Notes: generated by a model not told the origin, from the letters alone. A stretch of DNA of 64,000 nucleotides from Paenibacillus polymyxa (GCF_001719045.1 NZ_CP015423.1:62001-126000), one strand, 5' to 3'; shown: positions 52,986 to 61,211, counted from the first letter of the stretch. Made by a program: numbers and translations.

Positions 52986-53915
52986 ATGAGCTTAAAACCT
53001 TACAAACGAAGTAGAGTGGCTATTGTCGGCATGGGAGCGGTTGGCACAACAACCGGCTACACCCTGCTGCTGCGCCAACGCATGCAAGAACTTGTCTTTA
53101 TTGATGTCAACGTCAAAAAGGCGAAGGGGGAAATGCTCGATATGAATCATGGGCTTCCTTTTCTCGGCGGTGTCAAAGTATGGGCGGGTGATTATGAAGA
53201 CTGCCGTAATGCAGATATCATCATTGTTGCAGCGGGAGCTTCACAAAAGCCGGGAGAAACACGTATTGATCTTCTCAAGCGTAATGCCGAAATTTTTGAA
53301 AGTATTATTGATAATATCGTCAAGGTCAATACACATGGCATTTTGCTGATCGCAACCAATCCAGTGGACATTCTCTCCTACATCTCTTGGAAACGCAGTG
53401 GTTGGCCTTCAAGCAGAGTCATTGGATCAGGAACGTTGCTGGACAGCGCACGCTTCCGCTATTTGATTGGGAAGCAAAAGGGCATCGATCCACGAAGCAT
53501 CCACGCCCACATTATTGGAGAACACGGTGACTCCGAGTTACCTGTATGGAGCACAGCCAACGTAGCTGGAACTCCGCTGGAACTGGGTGAAGAAACGAAA
53601 AATGAAATTTTTGAAAATACCAAGAATGCTGCCTATGAAATTATAGATGCTAAAGGCGCAACTTCTTATGCTATAGGGCTGGCTCTCGACCGAATCGTAG
53701 CCGCCATTCTCGGTGACGAGGGGTCGGTACTTAATGTGTCCACCTTGCTGGAAGATTATAACGGAGTATCTGACGTATATTTAGGTGTTCCAAGTATCGT
53801 AGATCACAATGGGGTACGTGAAATTTTGGATCTACCGCTCAATGACGAGGAACGTGCCAGGTTGCTTCAATCTGCGGACAAGCTGAAAGATCAAATTAGC
53901 AAAGTTCATATGTAG
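52986..53915 (+). CDS. ldh: L-lactate dehydrogenase
   Basis: 309 residues. The NAD-binding glycine loop is VAIVGMGAVGTTTGY, the specificity loop is AAGASQKPGETRIDLLKRN (Arg-containing, with Gln as in LDH rather than Arg as in MDH), and the catalytic His is in IIGEHGDSELPVWS (about residue 178). It reduces pyruvate to lactate. I chose ATG 52986 (MSLKPYKRS); GAGG lies close before it, and a longer frame of 13 codons lacks similarity. Its strong terminator follows at 53940. Confidence 0.9.
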   Translation: MSLKPYKRSRVAIVGMGAVGTTTGYTLLLRQRMQELVFIDVNVKKAKGEMLDMNHGLPFLGGVKVWAGDYEDCRNADIIIVAAGASQKPGETRIDLLKRNAEIFESIIDNIVKVNTHGILLIATNPVDILSYISWKRSGWPSSRVIGSGTLLDSARFRYLIGKQKGIDPRSIHAHIIGEHGDSELPVWSTANVAGTPLELGEETKNEIFENTKNAAYEIIDAKGATSYAIGLALDRIVAAILGDEGSVLNVSTLLEDYNGVSDVYLGVPSIVDHNGVREILDLPLNDEERARLLQSADKLKDQISKVHM

Positions 53916-53939
53916 ATCAGGAACATAAAAGCTAAACAA

Positions 53940-53984
53940 AACTGGCCTCCACAGCGGTAATATCCGTTGAGAGGCCAGTTTTTT
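53940..53984 (+). terminator. Terminator of ldh
   Basis: ACTGGCCTC (53941-53949) pairs with GAGGCCAGT (53971-53979), followed by TTTTTA. Confidence 0.85.
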
Positions 53985-54033
53985 AGTCATTATAATGTAA
54001 AAGTTCAATTGGTCGTTTTGCTTTGCATTCGAA

Positions 54034-55131
54034 TTACCAAGGTGGCGTATCGCCATCCTCATTTTCATGCTGGCGTTTCTCTTTTAGCCGCTCAGCCACC
54101 GTTTCAAACGATTCAGGTTGGAGCAGCTCAATCGGTGAAAATCCCTTTTCAAACGTAAATGCATCGCCTTCAATAATAAGTGCATATCTATCATGAAGTT
54201 TCGTGATGTGCAGCTTGGCGCCAAAGTCGGACAGTAGCCCACGCACGGCCGTATCATCTAGTTTAAAACGAACTTCAATTTCTGGTTTCAGCTCGACAAT
54301 ATGCTGTGCAGCCTCTACGACCTGAAGAGGTTCCCATTTCCCTTGCAAATCCCGTTTTTCGCTAGCCGCCCACAATTCCAGATCACGCTCTTCCTGCTGT
54401 CTTTCCTCATTAGATGCATCCGGCCATTTGGTTTCTACATAGTTCTGAACGAAGCCCATGACATGCTCATTGACAATTTCGGGCATGGATTGCTCATAGG
54501 TCACGAATTTCAAAAAATCTTCAAAATACCGGGCATGCGAAGACTGGTGAATTTTAAGCTCCCACTCATCGTTCATCCCCTCCTCAAGCATGTAAGGATA
54601 CATGATGGATTTCATATTACGGGCAGAAATAGCCATTTCGACCTCACTCACCAGACTGCTTTCAGTAATTCTGGCAATTTTAGGTTCAAAATCACATTTA
54701 AGCACAAAAATAAACGGATCATCCGAGTGTGTATTCAAGGTAGCCTGTACAATGATCAGCGCTCCGCCGCGTACTGCGCTCGTATCCAGATACATCCGCA
54801 CCAGATCGTCACAAGCATTTTTAAAATCTTCCTTATCCTCTGCTGCCCGCAGTCGGGCGAACATATTGAAATTCGGATTACTGCTCAATTCATGCTCCGG
54901 TTCGACGATAAAGCGGCCGATTTTGGTCGGTGCCTGCTCTGTGCTGGGATTTTTTTCAACCTTCCGCTTGCTAATACGAGTAAATTCCCCGTCCAGAAAT
55001 TTTTTAACATCGCTTTCGTCATAATCGTAGTCGTCCATTGTAGCGTAATGCTTATAGGACTTACCACCCTGTCCTTCTTTTCCATCTACCTGAATTACAA
55101 AAAAAGATAAAAAATCCACTTGAAAGTTCAT
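54034..55131 (-). CDS. DUF3900-family protein
   Basis: 365 residues, soluble and acidic. The N-terminus MNFQVDFLSFFVIQVDG, the middle MFARLRAAEDKEDFKNACDD and GALIIVQATLNTHSDDPFIF, and the C-terminal KLHITKLHDRYALIIEGDAF resemble DUF3900 proteins of Bacilli, whose general shape recalls nucleoid-associated NdpA-type proteins. No catalytic motif is evident. The start ATG has AAAAGGAG 16 nt upstream, further than usual. It is divergent from the MFS gene across a 360-bp intergenic region. Function unknown. Confidence 0.75.
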   Translation of the reverse strand: MNFQVDFLSFFVIQVDGKEGQGGKSYKHYATMDDYDYDESDVKKFLDGEFTRISKRKVEKNPSTEQAPTKIGRFIVEPEHELSSNPNFNMFARLRAAEDKEDFKNACDDLVRMYLDTSAVRGGALIIVQATLNTHSDDPFIFVLKCDFEPKIARITESSLVSEVEMAISARNMKSIMYPYMLEEGMNDEWELKIHQSSHARYFEDFLKFVTYEQSMPEIVNEHVMGFVQNYVETKWPDASNEERQQEERDLELWAASEKRDLQGKWEPLQVVEAAQHIVELKPEIEVRFKLDDTAVRGLLSDFGAKLHITKLHDRYALIIEGDAFTFEKGFSPIELLQPESFETVAERLKEKRQHENEDGDTPPW

Positions 55132-55233
55132 TTATGTTCCATTCGCTCCTTTTCAGGCATGTACGCGTAATTATATCACTATGATTTTAAAAGGTACATC
55201 GGATTCAGAGCCCTATTATTAGACAAGCAATTT

Positions 55234-55261
55234 AGTTAACATAATATATATTATGTTAACT
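55234..55261. repeat. Xer-like palindrome 1 (28 bp, perfect)
   Basis: Arm AGTTAACATAA, centre TATATA, arm TTATGTTAACT: a perfect 28-bp palindrome with the 11+6+11 layout of a Xer site. The right arm differs from the B. subtilis dif XerD arm (TTATGTAAACT) at one base. The left arm is its mirror image instead of a XerC-type arm. Confidence 0.7.
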
Positions 55262-55395
55262 TTTTTTGATTAGATATTATTACCAACTCACAAGTTTAAA
55301 GTGAGTACTTTTATCACTATTCTAATTCACGTCCTTAAGGATCATTGACCTCTTTATTTCCATGCTCTACTTTCTTCTTGGTTTCAAAAAAACAT

Positions 55396-55425
55396 TTGAC
55401 TAAACAATAGTTAATTTATTATATT
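55396..55425 (+). promoter_or_regulatory. Promoter of the MFS gene at 55492
   Basis: TTGACT (55396-55401) and TATATT (55420-55425) with 18-bp spacing. Confidence 0.55.
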
Positions 55426-55434
55426 ATCTATTAT

Positions 55435-55465
55435 TATATAGACAAAAATAATTTTTGTTTATATA
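55435..55465. promoter_or_regulatory. 31-bp imperfect palindrome at the MFS transcription start
   Basis: TATATAGACAAAAAT (55435-55449) mirrors ATTTTTGTTTATATA (55451-55465) with one mismatch. It begins 10 bp after the -10, a position typical for a repressor. Unrelated in sequence to the 28-bp palindromes. Confidence 0.5.
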
Positions 55466-55491
55466 AAACGATATTACAAGGGGTTCGCGCC

Positions 55492-56736
55492 TTGAAAACA
55501 GGAAAGGAGAGTTTGTTGTTGTTTAAAAATCCATATATAAGGACCATTATCGCCTCCAATGCGCTGTTAAATTTGGGCATTTGGGTGCGCAACTTTGCCA
55601 TACTGTTGTATGTAACAGATTTGACTCATAATGATCCCGTCTACGTATCGCTCATTTCGGTTGCTGAATTCATCCCTATTTTTCTGTTCGCTATCATTGG
55701 AGGAACATTTGCGGACCGTTGGCGGCCCAAACGGACTATGATTAGTTGCGATTTGCTATCCGCGGCCTCTATTTTTATTGTCTTGTTGGCATTATGGTAC
55801 GGGTCATGGCAGATGCTTTTGCTGTCTACTTTCTTTTCGGCCATTCTATCTCAATTTTCTCAGCCGTCTGCAATGAAGATATTTAAGCAGCATGTAGCAC
55901 CAGACCAGCTTCAGGGAGTGATGGCCCTTTTTCAATCTCTCATGGCATTATTTATGGTTATCGGTCCTGTTATCGGTACATTTATTTATCAACACTTTGG
56001 AATTTTCATTTCAATGTCTATAACCGGAATATTGTTTCTCGTTTCGGCACTTGTCTTGACTCGTATTCCCCAAGATGAACAAGCACTTGAGATAGATGAT
56101 CAACCCACTCATTTCATTCAAGAGCTTAAAGAAGGAATACGTTATGTATGGAATAACCGCACACTTCGCACGCTTGGGGGAACATTTACTGTAATTGGAC
56201 TGGCGGTTGGACTTATTCAACCATTAATGATTTTTGTTGCCATCGAGAGCCTTGGACAAAACAAGGAATTCCTGCAATGGCCATTAATGGCGAACGGAGC
56301 GGCTATGCTGGTGGGAGGCGGGCTGATTATGGGGGTTGCCAAAAAAGTACAGCCGCAATTGCTGCTGGTGGCCGGACTCTTGGTCAGCACACTGACAACC
56401 TGTGGTGTCGGATGGTCGCACAATATTGGGTTGACTATGGCACTACAAGTTTTCAGCGGCCTATTTTATCCTTGCATTCATATCGGTATCAACACGATGA
56501 TGATGAAAAATGCCGAAGCTGCTTTTATCGGCCGCGTCGGTGGTGCCCTCTCTCCCCTATTCTCCGGGATGATGGTCGTCGGTATGAGTATCGGCGGAAC
56601 ACTCAAACACGAATCCTCCCTGAACACTGTATATACCGTGAGCGCCGGTTTGTTTTTGGTCGGAGCGATGCTGTTGTTACCATTGCTTCGTGACAGACAG
56701 CCTGTACAAGCTGTCATAGCCGATGATTCTGAATAA
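55492..56736 (+). CDS. MFS transporter (MFS_3/enterobactin-exporter-like)
   Basis: 414 residues, twelve predicted membrane segments. NPYIRTIIASNALLNLGIWV begins segment 1, and GGTFADRWRPKRTMISCDLL (about residues 66-85) is MFS motif A. The family exports drugs, macrolides or siderophores; the substrate is unknown. TTG 55492 has AAGGGG 8 nt upstream, but TTG 55519 (MFKNPYIR) also has AAGGAG 9 nt before it, so the start is uncertain by nine codons. The leader carries a long AT palindrome suited to a repressor. Terminated by a strong hairpin at 56745. Confidence 0.85.
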   Translation: MKTGKESLLLFKNPYIRTIIASNALLNLGIWVRNFAILLYVTDLTHNDPVYVSLISVAEFIPIFLFAIIGGTFADRWRPKRTMISCDLLSAASIFIVLLALWYGSWQMLLLSTFFSAILSQFSQPSAMKIFKQHVAPDQLQGVMALFQSLMALFMVIGPVIGTFIYQHFGIFISMSITGILFLVSALVLTRIPQDEQALEIDDQPTHFIQELKEGIRYVWNNRTLRTLGGTFTVIGLAVGLIQPLMIFVAIESLGQNKEFLQWPLMANGAAMLVGGGLIMGVAKKVQPQLLLVAGLLVSTLTTCGVGWSHNIGLTMALQVFSGLFYPCIHIGINTMMMKNAEAAFIGRVGGALSPLFSGMMVVGMSIGGTLKHESSLNTVYTVSAGLFLVGAMLLLPLLRDRQPVQAVIADDSE

Positions 56737-56744
56737 CAGCACAA

Positions 56745-56795
56745 GAAACCGCCCCTGGAGAGATGATATGGCATCCTCCGGGGCGGTTTCTTAAT
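56745..56795 (+). terminator. Terminator of the MFS gene
   Basis: GAAACCGCCCC (56745-56755) pairs with GGGGCGGTTTC (56780-56790), with an inner GGAG/CTCC pairing. The T-tract is weak (TTAATGTTT). Confidence 0.75.
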
Positions 56796-56894
56796 GTTTG
56801 TATCATGATTTCATACGGATTATGACTCTCTTTCTTCATGCTCTTGATTACAATTATAAGGATCATCATTCTCATTTAAAAAACATTGATACTG

Positions 56895-56922
56895 GGTATA
56901 CATAATATACATTATGTTAATC
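56895..56922. repeat. Xer-like palindrome 2 (28 bp, imperfect)
   Basis: Left arm GGTATACATAA, centre TATACA, right arm TTATGTTAATC. Same 11+6+11 layout as copies 1, 3 and 4, but the outer bases have diverged. It lies 38 bp upstream of the mutS2-like leader promoter. Confidence 0.6.
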
Positions 56923-56959
56923 TTATGATCCTCATTGTATCGAATTAAAGAAGTCGGCC

Positions 56960-56989
56960 TTGACTTCAACGCCTGTCCAATCGTATAGT
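56960..56989 (+). promoter_or_regulatory. Promoter of the mutS2-like leader
   Basis: TTGACT (56960-56965) and TATAGT (56984-56989), 18-bp spacing. The transcript would run through two upstream ORFs and two terminators before reaching the gene at 57469. Confidence 0.65.
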
Positions 56990-57022
56990 ATGGTTATATC
57001 TTCAATTAAGGGAGAGATTTTG

Positions 57023-57046
57023 ATGTCGGTGAACGTTCTTAACTAA
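57023..57046 (+). CDS. Upstream ORF 1 of the mutS2-like leader (7 aa)
   Basis: ATG 57023 with AAGGGAGAG about 8 nt upstream encodes MSVNVLN. Its last four codons, including the stop, form one arm of the 12-bp long-range inverted repeat, so ribosome position here would decide RNA folding. Too short to be called by gene finders. Confidence 0.5.
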   Translation: MSVNVLN

Positions 57047-57191
57047 GCAATTGCATATTCAGGGAGTAACACCAGGCGCTTGCACCCTTCGGGGACAGGT
57101 TTGTTTCTTGCTGTGTTGTTATCCTGATATTAGTTAAGAACATGCGGATATCATAAATCGCCTTCGGGATTATCTTCATCCAGGCCTTATT

Positions 57192-57217
57192 CCGTGCTGT
57201 GTTCAGCACGGTTTTTT
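57192..57217 (+). terminator. Leader terminator 1 of the mutS2-like gene
   Basis: CCGTGCTG (57192-57199), loop TGTT, CAGCACGG (57204-57211), then six T residues: a textbook intrinsic terminator well inside the leader. Confidence 0.85.
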
Positions 57218-57291
57218 GTTTTCAGATTTTGTAACTTCCCTTTTAACGTTTCCATTCGATCCAAATAGCTTAGCAAAGAGCTGTTGCGTGA

Positions 57292-57441
57292 ATGAATTGG
57301 AAACACGGAACTCGGAACTACAAAAGCTGTATTACAGGCTTATTTGTTGATAAATTCCCTCTTTCCTTAAGGGCGGAGAATGAACGTTTTGTTCATTCTC
57401 CGCCCTTTTTTATTTTAATAGCAAGTTTTCCAAAATCCTGA
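57292..57441 (+). CDS. Possible upstream ORF 2 crossing leader terminator 2 (49 aa)
   Basis: ATG 57292 opens MNWKHGTRNYKSCITGLFVD and runs to TGA 57439-57441, translating through the whole of terminator 2. There is no strong ribosome binding site (AAAGAG is 15 nt upstream). An overlapping frame from GTG 57288 (MNELETRNSELQKLYY, stop at 57350) is an alternative. A ribosome translating through the hairpin would prevent termination. Confidence 0.35.
   Translation: MNWKHGTRNYKSCITGLFVDKFPLSLRAENERFVHSPPFFILIASFPKS
57369..57415 (+). terminator. Leader terminator 2 of the mutS2-like gene
   Basis: A perfect 17-bp stem, AAGGGCGGAGAATGAAC (57369-57385) with its complement (57391-57407), loop of 5 nt, followed by a T-rich tail. 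It ends 54 bp before the mutS2-like start codon. Confidence 0.9.
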
Positions 57442-57468
57442 CTACACAACTAAAGGAGAGATTTATTC

Positions 57469-59430
57469 ATGAACGAAACTACAATGCTGCGATTGGAATA
57501 TGATCAAATTAAAACAAGAGTTTCCGAATGTGCTTTTTCTTACCTAGGTAAGCATCACGCTGCTTCTATGTGCCCAATTACTGATATCCGTACCATTAAG
57601 ATTCGTCTTGACGAAACCAACGAAGCGTTACAGATCATTCGCCACGGAGCAAGCGTCCCTGTTCCTTCGTTGGAAGGAATGGAGCACATTCTTCAACTGC
57701 TCGGAACCGGGTATATGTTCAGCGAGCGTGATTTTTCTCATATGGCTCAATTCATTCGAAGCTGCATTCAACTCATAAAATATATGCATTCCAAGGCGGA
57801 CGCTGCTCCAACCGTCAGCGCTTATGCATCTTCCATGTATAGCATGGAGCCACTTCTATCCGAAATCGAAAGATGTATTCATTCGGGACGTGTGACGGAT
57901 ATCGCCAGTAAAGAACTAGCTAAAATTCGCAAAAAAATTGCGGTTACTGAAGAACGCATCAAGAGAAAACTTGACTCTCTCACAAGCCGTCACCGATCCA
58001 TTATGCAGGAAAATATGATTAGTCAGCGCAATGGCCGTTACGTGCTTCCTATCAAAAAAGAATTCCGTAAACAAGTGAAAGGCAATGTACTGGATGAATC
58101 GGGAAGTGGTCAGACGGTTTACGTTGAACCTGCCGAAATCACGAATCTGCAATTCGATCAGAGCGCAAACATGGCAGAAGAATCTAAAGAAGAAATGAAA
58201 GTGCTGGGAGACCTGACGGCAATGGCCGAGTCATACAACCGGGAACTAAGCATCAATACAGAGACTGTAGGTGTACTGGATTTTTTATTGGCAAAAGCCA
58301 AATACGCCATGACTCTGGATGCTGTCCCTGTCGAACTTAACCTTGACGGGATTATAGACATCCAAGGTGCACGTCACCCATTGATGTCCAATACCATGGT
58401 GCCGCTTGATTTCTCAATTGGTGAAGGATATTCCTCACTCATCATCACTGGACCGAACACAGGCGGAAAAACGATGGCCCTTAAAAGCGTCGGTCTATTA
58501 ACACTAATGGTGCAATCTGGGCTACTGGTACCTGTTTTGCATGGTAGCCGAATGGCTGTATTCGAGGAAATTGTGGTAGATATCGGGGATGGACAAAGCA
58601 TTGAACATGCTTTGAGCACCTTTTCTGCACACATCCGCAACATGATTAGCATTTTAGAAACAACAGGAAACTCTACTCTGATTCTGATTGATGAAATGGC
58701 ATCCGGCACCGATCCAGGAGAAGGAGTAGGCCTCTCTATCGCGTTGCTAGAAGAATTCCATCGCCGCCGAGCGACAGTAGTGGCTACAACGCACTTTAGC
58801 GAAATCAAGCATTTTGCTGAAAACACACCGGGATTTCAGAATGCTCGTATGGAGTTTGATACCGAAACGCTACAACCTTTGTACCGACTTCGCATTGGAG
58901 AGGCCGGAGAAAGCTATGCATATGCAATTGCCTTGAAGCTGGGCATGTGGACACGTATTATCGAGCGTTCTGAGGCCATTTCTGCAGGCAGAGCGTCTCG
59001 GAATACACAGGAATCGTTTGTTATTCCCCCTTCTGTAGATGATGAAAAGTCTGATGATGCAAATAAGCCTTTCCCTAAAAAAGAGGCTTTAGACCAGACA
59101 ATCACAAAAGGGGGTAAACAAGAAATCCCTCTCAAAACCAAGCCTTTTGCCCTTGGCGATAGTGTTTATGTAGGCTATCTGGATCGAACTGGAATTGTAT
59201 ACAAAACCGAGGATGAACGGGGTAATGTCGGGATTTTGATCCAAGGACAGAAGCTAACCATGAACAAAAAGAGGCTCGTCCTTCACATCGCTGCTACTGA
59301 ATTGTATCCTGACGACTATGATCTGGATATTGTTTTAGAAACCAAGGAAAACCGCAAAAAACGAAAACTGCTGGGACGTAAGCATGTCGAAGGACTGATG
59401 ATTGAATCTCCCCCGGAAAATGAAATATAG
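57469..59430 (+). CDS. MutS2 paralogue lacking the Smr domain
   Basis: 653 residues, against about 785 for B. subtilis MutS2. The N-terminal part (residues 1-290) has the MutS2 core and clamp helices; the ATPase domain has Walker A GPNTGGKT (about 332-339), STFSAHIRNM, Walker B LILIDEMASGTDPG (about 405-418) and TTHFSEIKHFA. A KOW-like segment follows near 565-610 (LGDSVYVGYLDRTGIVYKTE), and the protein stops at LLGRKHVEGL, before the Smr nuclease. MutS2 binds collided ribosomes and splits them, so this may be a ribosome-acting paralogue. ATG 57469 has AAAGGAGAG 8 nt upstream. The attenuator leader is unusual for a repair gene. Confidence 0.85.
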   Translation: MNETTMLRLEYDQIKTRVSECAFSYLGKHHAASMCPITDIRTIKIRLDETNEALQIIRHGASVPVPSLEGMEHILQLLGTGYMFSERDFSHMAQFIRSCIQLIKYMHSKADAAPTVSAYASSMYSMEPLLSEIERCIHSGRVTDIASKELAKIRKKIAVTEERIKRKLDSLTSRHRSIMQENMISQRNGRYVLPIKKEFRKQVKGNVLDESGSGQTVYVEPAEITNLQFDQSANMAEESKEEMKVLGDLTAMAESYNRELSINTETVGVLDFLLAKAKYAMTLDAVPVELNLDGIIDIQGARHPLMSNTMVPLDFSIGEGYSSLIITGPNTGGKTMALKSVGLLTLMVQSGLLVPVLHGSRMAVFEEIVVDIGDGQSIEHALSTFSAHIRNMISILETTGNSTLILIDEMASGTDPGEGVGLSIALLEEFHRRRATVVATTHFSEIKHFAENTPGFQNARMEFDTETLQPLYRLRIGEAGESYAYAIALKLGMWTRIIERSEAISAGRASRNTQESFVIPPSVDDEKSDDANKPFPKKEALDQTITKGGKQEIPLKTKPFALGDSVYVGYLDRTGIVYKTEDERGNVGILIQGQKLTMNKKRLVLHIAATELYPDDYDLDIVLETKENRKKRKLLGRKHVEGLMIESPPENEI

Positions 59431-59488
59431 ACGCATGCGTATATTCTCAACTGAAAAATAAGCTATTTTATATTGTCAGTGAAACTTG

Positions 59489-59532
59489 AATCTGCAAGTG
59501 GACACTTGATAAGAGTGATTCACTTGCAGATT
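59489..59532. terminator. Inverted repeat after the mutS2-like gene
   Basis: AATCTGCAAGTG (59489-59500) pairs with CACTTGCAGATT (59521-59532), with inner ACTT/AGT pairing. The T-tract is weak (TTTC), so it is a probable but not strong terminator. Confidence 0.55.
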
Positions 59533-59541
59533 TCACCACAC

Positions 59542-59569
59542 TAAAAACATAATATATATTATGTAAACT
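59542..59569. repeat. Xer-like palindrome 3 (28 bp)
   Basis: Left arm TAAAAACATAA, centre TATATA, right arm TTATGTAAACT. The right 19 bp (AATATATATTATGTAAACT) equal the right part of the B. subtilis dif site as I remember it. The left arm is a degenerate mirror copy instead of the XerC-type ACTTCCTAGAA. Confidence 0.7.
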
Positions 59570-59627
59570 ATATGCTTCCTTATAGACAGGACAAGATAAA
59601 TCAGACATCGAAATATAACTTTTGTTA

Positions 59628-60530
59628 TCAATCAAGATGATAGGTTTGTTTGTAGTTATATATAGCACCTAGCAAATTCGCTTCATTGCCTAATTTACTT
59701 TGCTCAATATCTGCACGCACAAAATTTAAGATCGAATCTAGATAAAGTTTCTCTAGTTCTTCTTTAATAGTAATAACCAGTAAAGGATTTGCAGATATGC
59801 CTCCCCCAATTACAAACTTTTCAGGGTCAAGAATCGTTTGCAAATTAATAATTTGTGTTGCGATGTTCCTACAGTATTCTTGAAAAATCGCTTGGACCGT
59901 GTGATCACCTTCTTCAATGAGCTTGAATACTTTTTCACCTGTCATAGAATCTGCAGGAAGCCCTTTAGCTTTGGCAACAGTTTTAGATAATACAGAACTA
60001 CTCCCTTGCATACCAAGCAAATAATCAACATTGTCTGCATACTCATTGTTAGTTCTGATGAAGGAGAATTCCCCAGCCGATAAATGATGGCCTTTCAGCA
60101 ATTTACCTTGAGAGATGATTCCACCGCCCATTCCGGTTCCAACGACCAGAACAACACCATCAGCGATTCCCTGTAATGAACCACACCATGCTTCTCCCAG
60201 AGCAGCGCATTTTCCATCATTTTCAATTGCTACGGGTAAATGAAACGCTTTCTTAAAAACTTCGATCATATTTATATCATTTATATATCTTAATGAACCG
60301 CCATGCACCATGTGACCGCTTTCCGAATCCACAATACCTGGCATGCTGACAGCTATACCTTCACATTCATCTATAAACTGATTATGAATTTGCTTCAAAG
60401 CTACAAGTAGATTCTCAAGTGAGTCCAATGGAGTTTTAACTTTCCCCTTACACATAAACTCACCTTGAAAATACAAACTAAATTTAATAAAAGAGCCACC
60501 AATATCAAAAACCAGTATTTTATTTTTCAT
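59628..60530 (-). CDS. ROK-family sugar kinase (beta-glucoside kinase-like)
   Basis: 300 residues from MKNKILVFDIGGSFIKFSLY. The ATP phosphate-binding loop is DIGGSFIKFS; AIENDGKCAALGE holds the catalytic Asp; VVLVVGTGMGGGI is the second ATP loop; and GHHLSAGEFSF replaces the GxxGxxGE/Cys zinc region, as in BglK-type ROK kinases, which lack the CxCGxxGCxE motif. It probably phosphorylates a disaccharide or glucoside. ATG 60530 has AAAGGA upstream; the open frame extends 9 codons further. It belongs to a partly broken sugar locus. Confidence 0.8.
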   Translation of the reverse strand: MKNKILVFDIGGSFIKFSLYFQGEFMCKGKVKTPLDSLENLLVALKQIHNQFIDECEGIAVSMPGIVDSESGHMVHGGSLRYINDINMIEVFKKAFHLPVAIENDGKCAALGEAWCGSLQGIADGVVLVVGTGMGGGIISQGKLLKGHHLSAGEFSFIRTNNEYADNVDYLLGMQGSSSVLSKTVAKAKGLPADSMTGEKVFKLIEEGDHTVQAIFQEYCRNIATQIINLQTILDPEKFVIGGGISANPLLVITIKEELEKLYLDSILNFVRADIEQSKLGNEANLLGAIYNYKQTYHLD

Positions 60531-60608
60531 GCTACGTATAGTCCTTTCATGATGCAATTTGGGGTCTTATCAATAACGATAATTAACATTATTGCTTTTG
60601 TAAATCCA

Positions 60609-60834
60609 TCATTTTTTTATCGTTAATAAGTCACCGTTTTCTTCGTTGGATTTAGTGATAAAACTGGCTGCATTTTTAATGTTCTCACATGCGTTTTTCA
60701 TAGCAAAACTATATTTTGCTATACTCATAAGTTCCACATCATTTTTACCATCTCCAAAAGACATGGTCGACATCGAAAGTGCCACTATTATTCAGAAAAG
60801 TACCATCCAGATCACTTACCACCAGTTTAAACAT
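60609..60834 (-). pseudogene. Remnant of a Cof-type HAD hydrolase (internal deletion)
   Basis: The frame from ATG 60834 starts MFKLVVSDLDGTFLNNSG, the N-terminus of Cof-like HAD phosphatases (DLDGT motif I). After about 20 codons it jumps frame to MSFGDGKNDVELMSIAKYSF and an NACENIKNAASFITKSNEENG tail, which is the C-terminus (motif IV GDGxND) of the same family. Around 190 central residues are missing and the frame is broken, so no complete enzyme is made. It lies beside the ROK kinase and probably belonged with it. Confidence 0.8.
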
Positions 60835-60882
60835 ATATAAATCCTCCCTTAATATATAAGCTCTTTATTAGCCAAGTTTAAT

Positions 60883-61050
60883 TTACGGCTTTTCATTTTC
60901 TTTCCATGGATCAACATCAAAATCTCTATTAAAATCTTCAAACATTCGTGCTGCAAGCTTTTGAACATGAGGAGAATGAGCCAAACTACTGATCATGAAG
61001 TACATAATAATTAAAATTATGATACATGAGATACCTTCTATCGCCCACAC
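60883..61050 (-). CDS. Small membrane protein, 55 aa
   Basis: GTG 61050 with AAGGAGG 6 nt upstream encodes MWAIEGISCIIILIIMYFMI, one membrane segment, then a polar tail ending FNRDFDVDPWKENEKP. The strong ribosome binding site and amphipathic tail argue for a real gene. Unknown family; it lies in the sugar locus, between the HAD remnant and another tiny membrane ORF. Confidence 0.55.
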   Translation of the reverse strand: MWAIEGISCIIILIIMYFMISSLAHSPHVQKLAARMFEDFNRDFDVDPWKENEKP

Positions 61051-61211
61051 AGTCGCACCTCCTTATTCCGTAAATCCAACTTAGTGCCAGAACTTGATCC
61101 ATTTAATAGGTGCATTGCATATTCTGCATTCTGCACACTTATTAAATTATTTAATTAAACATGTTAATAAAGCGAGTAAAAAAAGCTTCTTTATTAAGTG
61201 GACATAGAAAG

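Larger units (their letters stand above)
55132..55491. other. 360-bp AT-rich intergenic region with two long palindromes
   Basis: No gene seen. It contains the 28-bp Xer-like palindrome at 55234-55261, a sigma-A promoter at 55396-55425 and a second AT-rich palindrome at 55435-55465. It separates the divergent DUF3900 and MFS genes. Confidence 0.7.
56990..57468 (+). promoter_or_regulatory. Attenuator leader of the mutS2-like gene
   Basis: About 470 nt with no long gene. It holds a 7-codon ORF with its own ribosome binding site (57023), a 12-bp long-range inverted repeat (GTTCTTAACTAA 57035-57046 with TTAGTTAAGAAC 57130-57141, covering the end of that ORF), terminator 1 (57192-57217), a second ORF of 49 codons (57292) that runs through terminator 2 (57369-57415), then the gene's own AAAGGAGAG. 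Ribosome stalling on the first ORF would sequester or free one arm of the repeat and could change downstream folding. This is the organisation of ribosome-sensing attenuators upstream of antibiotic resistance genes. Confidence 0.6.

Noticed and set aside
54301..55110. 269-aa open frame on the + strand opposite DUF3900
   Set aside because: Composition is unlike a protein (runs of F, I and H). It is a mirror of the conserved minus-strand gene.
55234..55261. Operator of the adjacent MFS gene
   Set aside because: It lies about 135 bp upstream of the promoter, and the same element occurs at three other unrelated places, so a single-gene operator is unlikely.
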